A stretch of DNA of 64,000 bases from positions 533,145-597,144 of the forward strand of contig CAIXPL010000016.1 of assembly GCA_903921325.1 (NCBI GenBank), written 5' to 3'. Position 1 is the first letter of the stretch. Each line of letters opens with the position of its first letter. Under the pieces are notes generated by a model. That model was not told where the DNA came from. It made no database searches and worked only from the letters and a program-made list of their open reading frames with translations. This stretch comes from an uncultured Pseudomonadota bacterium. Lineage in GTDB: Bacteria; Pseudomonadota; Gammaproteobacteria; Burkholderiales; SG8-39. A program made the position numbers and the translations under genes. This document shows, piece after piece, positions 63,278-64,000 of the stretch.

Positions 63278-64000
63278 AACTGTTGGGCGGATTCCATGCC
63301 GTGGGTGCGCGAATTCGCAGCGCACCGCAGTCCATTCAGTCGATTTATGTCGATCGGACGCGCGATGATCCCCGTATGCGTGGGCTACTGCGGGATGCCG
63401 AGCGCTCTGGGGTGAGGGTGATCGGGGCTGAGGCGGTTCGCCTGGATGGACTGCTACGCCATAGCCGCCACCAGGGCGTGGTGGCCGAGGTCGATGACAC
63501 GCCGGCGCGCTGGGGCTCATTGGAAGACCTGCTTGATGAATTGACTGAGCCCGCGCTGCTGGTCGCGCTGGATGGCGTACAGGACCCGCACAATCTGGGC
63601 GCGATTCTGCGCAGCGCCGATGGTGCCGGGGCGCACGCGGTGATCGTGCCACGCGATCGGGCGGCCGGTGTGAATGATACGGTGGCGCGGGTCTCGGCCG
63701 GGGCTTCCGAGAGCATGCCGTTTTTTGCGGTGCCCAACCTTGCACGCGAGATGCGTGCGTTGCGCGATCGCGGCATCTGGCTGGTGGGTCTGGCCGATGA
63801 AGCGAGCGGCCCCTACCATGCGAGCGATCTGCGCCGTCCGGTGGCGCTGGTGCTGGGTGCGGAGGGTAGTGGTTTGCGCCGGCTCACCCGCGAGCATTGC
63901 GACGAGCTGGTGAGCATCCCGATGCAGGGCGCGGTCAGCAGCTTGAACGTTTCGGTGGCCGCCGCGGTTTGCATGTATGAAGCGCGTCGACAACGCGGCG
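63274..64000 (+). CDS. rlmB: 23S rRNA Gm2251 methyltransferase RlmB (3' end outside window)
   Basis: The first 242 codons of a SPOUT-family methyltransferase are visible, nearly the whole protein. There is the N-terminal L30e-like domain (GGFHAVGARIR) and then SPOUT motifs: DPHNLGAILRSADG, LGAEGSGLRRLT and IPMQGAVSSLNVSVAAA, which form the knotted SAM site. It methylates the 2'-O of G2251 in 23S rRNA. The start overlaps the rnr stop (ATGA), as is usual for rnr-rlmB. Confidence 0.95.
   Translation, partial: MKLLGGFHAVGARIRSAPQSIQSIYVDRTRDDPRMRGLLRDAERSGVRVIGAEAVRLDGLLRHSRHQGVVAEVDDTPARWGSLEDLLDELTEPALLVALDGVQDPHNLGAILRSADGAGAHAVIVPRDRAAGVNDTVARVSAGASESMPFFAVPNLAREMRALRDRGIWLVGLADEASGPYHASDLRRPVALVLGAEGSGLRRLTREHCDELVSIPMQGAVSSLNVSVAAAVCMYEARRQRG

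Overview
The window is high-GC DNA from a betaproteobacterium, most likely order Burkholderiales. Two things point there. The housekeeping run accA-tilS-ndk-rlmN-pilW-rodZ-ispG-hisS-yfgM-bamB-der-hfq-hflX-hflK-hflC-hisZ-purA-(PRT)-rnr-rlmB is the order known from that group. There are also three Bug/TctC-type periplasmic binding proteins, a family greatly expanded in Bordetella- and Achromobacter-like bacteria. A family or genus cannot be fixed from the sequence alone.

Region A (1-10320, + strand) is a phage-defence island. It is one translationally coupled operon: the tail of a DUF499-type ATPase, a compact PglZ-domain protein, a DUF1156 adenine methyltransferase with zinc ribbons, an unrecognised 166-aa protein, an ABC/OLD-like ATPase paired with a DUF4276 (Toprim-like) protein, an SNF2-family helicase, and a CD-NTase-like nucleotidyltransferase cut short by an IS3-family remnant. 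It resembles BREX type 3 / DUF499-DUF1156 systems, but its composition matches no system I can name exactly.

Region B (10329-30656, - strand, with the divergent gene at 30892-32148) is a large catabolic cluster. It holds a LivHMGF-type ABC importer, a PuuE-like polysaccharide-deacetylase-fold hydrolase, a HyuA/HyuB pair whose HyuB carries a fused acetone-carboxylase-gamma-like zinc domain, an SDR, a three-subunit molybdenum hydroxylase, a 3-hydroxyisobutyrate-dehydrogenase-like enzyme, two Bug receptors, a VOC protein, an MscS channel, an NMT1-type binding protein and a NicC-like FAD monooxygenase. A group D flavin monooxygenase is divergent, and an AtzH/HpxZ-like protein lies beyond it. The substrate is unknown; a ring or carbonyl compound, possibly N-heterocyclic, would fit the enzyme set.

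Region C (32824-35264) is a short accessory strip: a TumE/TumA-type toxin-antitoxin pair with a clear promoter and operator-like inverted repeat, a WYL-domain regulator, a degenerate ~23-bp tandem array and a small unknown gene.

Region D (35386-55167, + strand) is the conserved housekeeping block covering fatty acid synthesis, tRNA modification, nucleotide metabolism, isoprenoid precursor synthesis, pilus and cell-shape functions, outer-membrane assembly, ribosome GTPases, Hfq, membrane protease control, and histidine and purine synthesis. Several of its genes (tilS, rodZ, the ispG leader) carry striking low-complexity expansions.

Region E (55164-60522, + strand) is a second small catabolic module: Bug receptor, Rieske oxygenase alpha and beta, D-2-hydroxyacid dehydrogenase, a 26-bp x 6 tandem array, and an M24-fold protein with altered metal ligands. 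It sits between the purA-linked phosphoribosyltransferase and tRNA-Leu(CAG). Region F (60695-64000) holds tRNA-Leu (- strand, with a near-consensus promoter that overlaps the rnr start codon), rnr, and rlmB, which runs off the window end.
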